DNA from: Candidatus Albibeggiatoa sp. nov. BB20
GTDB taxonomy: Bacteria > Pseudomonadota > Gammaproteobacteria > Beggiatoales > Beggiatoaceae
Assembly (NCBI GenBank): GCA_016744725.1
Contig: JADGDW010000200.1
Span: 1-6,868 of the forward strand
DNA: 6,868 bases
Reading direction: 5' to 3'
In this document: positions 4,451 through 6,868 of the stretch, piece by piece
How the letters are laid out: each line of letters begins with the position of its first letter
Numbering within the stretch: the stretch's first letter is position 1
Translations under genes and position numbers: made by a program
The notes under the pieces: generated by a model
Databases searched by the model: none
Seen by the model: the letters and a program-made list of their open reading frames with translations, nothing else
What the model was told of the DNA's origin: nothing

Positions 4451-6868
4451 ATGTTTTCATTTATTCCGTTTAAAAACAAGATTATCGTTATTCTTTTGAT
4501 CATCATTATTCTATCCACCAGCACAAATATTTTTGCGGCTCCTCAATTTTCAACGGAGAGAAGAAGCTTGACTAATAAGGCTCCATCAAATTCCATTAAA
4601 GTAAAATATGGAGTATCTGAAAATCAAATAGTGGCTCCAGGTAATCCAATTGATGTTCAAAGACCTGCAGGCACTCCTGTAGGAGCTATAGATGATATTG
4701 GTACATATCAAGCAGGTCAAAGTCAGGTAATTACTTATACAATTACAAATCCTGGCTATTTAGGAATTGCATGGCGAGTAGTAGAAAATTTTTCAATTTC
4801 AGCTGAGAATAATGTAATTAATACTAGTGTTTCTCCAAGTAGCTTAACAATTCCAGCAGGTGGCTCTAAAGATGTCCAAATAAATTTTACTCCGGATGAG
4901 AATGGAAATTTTTCTTTCACTTTTGGATTTGAAATTTTCTATTTCGTTGACACCCGTATTGGTCGAATAAAAATTCCTAATTTTATTTTTCCGAGTTATA
5001 GTTTTTTAGTAAGTGGTTTTAGTGATGGAAATAGTCCAACATTGACAATCAATCAAGCCAGCGGACAATCCGATCCAACAAATGGGTCGCCAATCGATTT
5101 TACAGTAGTTTTCAGCGAACCTGTCACAGATTTTACGACAGGTGATATCGCCTTATCTGGAACAGCAGGAGCCACAACAACAACAGTCACAGGCTCAGGC
5201 ACAACATACAATGTAGCTGTTAGTGGAATGACATCAGATGGTACTGTCATTGCAACAATCAACGCAGGTGTTGCCCATGATATGAATGGCAATGCCAACG
5301 AAGCTAGCACTAGCACTGATAACATAGTTAATTATGATTATGATGACACAGGGCCCTCTGTGACGATTGAACAAGCCAGCGGACAATCTGATCCAACAAA
5401 TGGAACTCCAATCGATTTCACAGTAGTTTTCAGTGAACCTGTCACAGATTTTACGACAGGTGATATCGCTTTATCTGGAACAGCAGGAGCCACAACAACA
5501 ACAGTTACAGGCTCAGGCACAACATACAATGTAGCTGTTAGTGGAATGACATCAGATGGTACTGTAATTGCAACAATTAATGCAGGCGTTGCCCATGATT
5601 CAAATAACAATGGCAATGATGCTAGCACCAGTATAGATAATTCAGTGATTTTTGATAGCACGCCACCAAAACTTATTTCTTTCTTAAGACACACTCCTGC
5701 AACAAGCCCAACCAATGCTGACCAATTGGTTTTCTTAGCGACGTTTAATGAAGATGTACAGAGCGTAGATAGTACAGATTTTGAAGTTGATTGGTCTTCA
5801 CCCACCGCTATTGCCCCTAATATTACAACGGTCTCTCAACAAACGAATAGCACTTATACGATCACTGTCTTAGGAGGGGATCTCGCAGATTTTAATGGTA
5901 ATGTCGGACTGAATCTAGTGGCTACACCAAGTATTACTGATAGCTTAGGACATTCCCTCATAGACATAGATCCTACAACAGCTGATGAAGTTTATTCAGT
6001 TGATAATTCACCCCCCACTCTTACTTCATTCACAAGGGATAATATTCCAACTGATAAAAAAACCAATGCAGATATACTCGAATTCTTGGTAACATTCAGT
6101 GAAGACGTAAAGAATGTAGATGCAGCAGATTTTGAGATTAATAGTACACCTACAACAACAGCTATCATCGCTGCAGTCACTCAAGCCGGCACCGCCAGCA
6201 CTTATACAGTCACGATTTCTGGAGGTGATTTGGATGATTTCAATGGCGACGTTGGACTCAACTTAGTCACAACACATAATATTACCGATCTCTTAGATTA
6301 TGTGCTTCCTTCAGTAGAACCGCTGATCGATGAAGTTTATACCGTGGATAATGCAGGACCTATCTTGACTTCCATAATGCGTGATACTCCCACTTCAACC
6401 CCCACTAATTTTGATGAGTTGATTTTCTCGGCAATTTTTGATGAAGATGTCACAGATGTAGATATAGCAGACTTTGAAGTAGATAGCACCAGCACAGCCA
6501 CAATTGAAAGCGTCACACAAGTCACCCCCAGCACTTATGCAGTGAAAGTTTCAGGTGGCGACTTAGCAAGTTTTGATGGAACAGTTGGCATCCAACTCAC
6601 CACAACCTTAGATATCAAAGATACCTTAGGTCACAGCATGGATTATCAAACAGCAGCAACCTCAGAGTTCTATCTTGTCGACAACACAAACGCAGAAGTC
6701 AGCATCAACCAAGCCAACACGCAAGTAGACCCAACCAACATTGAACCAATTCTCTTTGACGTATTGTTTAACGAAGATGTAATAGGGTTTGTCGAAAATG
6801 ATGTCGTCATAACAGGCTTAACAGGCACACCAACAGTAACTGTTTCAGATGCAAGTGATTCCGATGAC
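4451..6868 (+). CDS. Large secreted Ig-like repeat protein (adhesin-like), 5' part
   Basis: The frame stays open for 806 codons and runs off the window. Residues 1-29 are a signal peptide: lysines at 8 and 10, a long hydrophobic core IIVILLIIIIL at 11-21, and probable cleavage after IFA at 27-29. Residues about 70-195 resemble a choice-of-anchor/ASH-type beta-sandwich (TITNPG, then VSPSSLTIPAGGSKDVQINF). Ig-like repeats follow. Two of 106 residues start at 198 and 304 (FTVVFSEPVTDF, TGDIALSG, NAGVAHD). Three of about 115 start at 407, 523 and 638 (TFxEDVxxVDxxDFEV, SGGDLxxF, GLNL, VYxVDN). A further one starts near 750. The visible part has no cysteine and is rich in Thr, Ser and Asp, as in extracellular bacterial Ig-like stalks. 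No anchor, transporter signal or catalytic domain is visible, because the C-terminus is missing. Adhesion or matrix function is inferred from the architecture and the c-di-GMP riboswitch. Confidence 0.88.
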   Translation, partial: MFSFIPFKNKIIVILLIIIILSTSTNIFAAPQFSTERRSLTNKAPSNSIKVKYGVSENQIVAPGNPIDVQRPAGTPVGAIDDIGTYQAGQSQVITYTITNPGYLGIAWRVVENFSISAENNVINTSVSPSSLTIPAGGSKDVQINFTPDENGNFSFTFGFEIFYFVDTRIGRIKIPNFIFPSYSFLVSGFSDGNSPTLTINQASGQSDPTNGSPIDFTVVFSEPVTDFTTGDIALSGTAGATTTTVTGSGTTYNVAVSGMTSDGTVIATINAGVAHDMNGNANEASTSTDNIVNYDYDDTGPSVTIEQASGQSDPTNGTPIDFTVVFSEPVTDFTTGDIALSGTAGATTTTVTGSGTTYNVAVSGMTSDGTVIATINAGVAHDSNNNGNDASTSIDNSVIFDSTPPKLISFLRHTPATSPTNADQLVFLATFNEDVQSVDSTDFEVDWSSPTAIAPNITTVSQQTNSTYTITVLGGDLADFNGNVGLNLVATPSITDSLGHSLIDIDPTTADEVYSVDNSPPTLTSFTRDNIPTDKKTNADILEFLVTFSEDVKNVDAADFEINSTPTTTAIIAAVTQAGTASTYTVTISGGDLDDFNGDVGLNLVTTHNITDLLDYVLPSVEPLIDEVYTVDNAGPILTSIMRDTPTSTPTNFDELIFSAIFDEDVTDVDIADFEVDSTSTATIESVTQVTPSTYAVKVSGGDLASFDGTVGIQLTTTLDIKDTLGHSMDYQTAATSEFYLVDNTNAEVSINQANTQVDPTNIEPILFDVLFNEDVIGFVENDVVITGLTGTPTVTVSDASDSDD
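5042..5668 (+). repeat. Two tandem 318-bp (106-residue) Ig-like repeats, nearly identical
   Basis: Copy one begins at 5042 and copy two at 5360. The best-matching core, 5054-5281 against 5372-5599 (228 nt), has 12 mismatches and no gaps by my hand alignment. They fall in 11 codons, of which 10 are synonymous; only one residue changes (Ser to Thr in TNGSP/TNGTP). The copies diverge after NAGVAHD. This indicates a duplication held constant at the protein level. Confidence 0.92.
5669..6697 (+). repeat. Three diverged ~115-residue Ig-like repeats of a second type
   Basis: Units start at 5669, 6017 and 6362 (116, 115 and 112 codons). Each follows the order LTSF.RDTP, PTN.D.L.F, EDV..VD..DFEV, VTQ, STY.V.VSGGDL..F.G.VG..L, ITD.LG, and ends VYxVDN or similar. 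They are similar in protein but well diverged in DNA, so they are older than the 106-residue pair. The unit after 6697 (VSINQANTQVDPTN) returns to the first repeat type, so the protein alternates two repeat types. Confidence 0.82.

Noticed and set aside
5053..6534. Four minus-strand open frames of 62-155 residues opposite the repeat protein (5053-5325, 5338-5805, 5992-6180, 6337-6534)
   Set aside because: They are antisense shadows of the Thr/Asp/Ser-rich repeats. Two share almost the same sequence only because the sense DNA is duplicated, and none has an RBS or a recognisable domain.
5042..6697. CRISPR array
   Set aside because: The periodic repeats are about 318-348 bp, lie in one open frame and encode protein domains.

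Overview
The window is AT-rich bacterial DNA. It holds the start of an ATP synthase gene, a decayed transposase, one metabolic dehydrogenase gene, and a compact cyclic-di-GMP locus. Strong AGGAGG-like ribosome binding sites, a GGDEF protein, a beta subunit that looks N-ATPase-type and a very long secreted Ig-repeat protein suggest an environmental or host-associated Gram-negative bacterium. A Legionellales-like gammaproteobacterium is one possibility, but the sequence alone does not prove it.

Layout: (1) Positions 1-213 on the minus strand hold the first 71 codons of an F-type ATPase beta subunit with a TTG start. Long non-coding DNA precedes it, so atpD is probably the first gene of its operon, as in N-ATPase operons. 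(2) Positions 214-856 are non-coding, AT-rich and contain only small palindromes. (3) Positions 857-1133 hold a broken IS3-like integrase-core remnant with a stop codon, frameshifts and lost catalytic residues. (4) Positions 1158-2303 encode an alanine-dehydrogenase/transhydrogenase-fold enzyme resembling N5-(carboxyethyl)ornithine synthase, followed by a clear hairpin terminator. (5) Positions 2550-4079 on the minus strand encode a membrane diguanylate cyclase (7TM sensor, PAS, GGDEF with an I-site). (6) Positions 4233-4450 hold an extended -10 promoter, a class I cyclic-di-GMP riboswitch (GEMM-I), an overlapping intrinsic terminator and a strong RBS. (7) Positions 4451-6868 encode the first 806 residues of a secreted protein with a signal peptide, a beta-sandwich-like N-terminal domain and tandem Ig-like repeats. 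It runs off the window.

The main story is regions 5-7. An enzyme predicted to make c-di-GMP is transcribed divergently from a long surface or secreted repeat protein, whose leader RNA is a c-di-GMP sensor. The terminator reuses the 3' edge of the aptamer, so I infer that c-di-GMP turns the adhesin-like gene on. The pair may form a local signal-to-adhesin module for biofilm or attachment.
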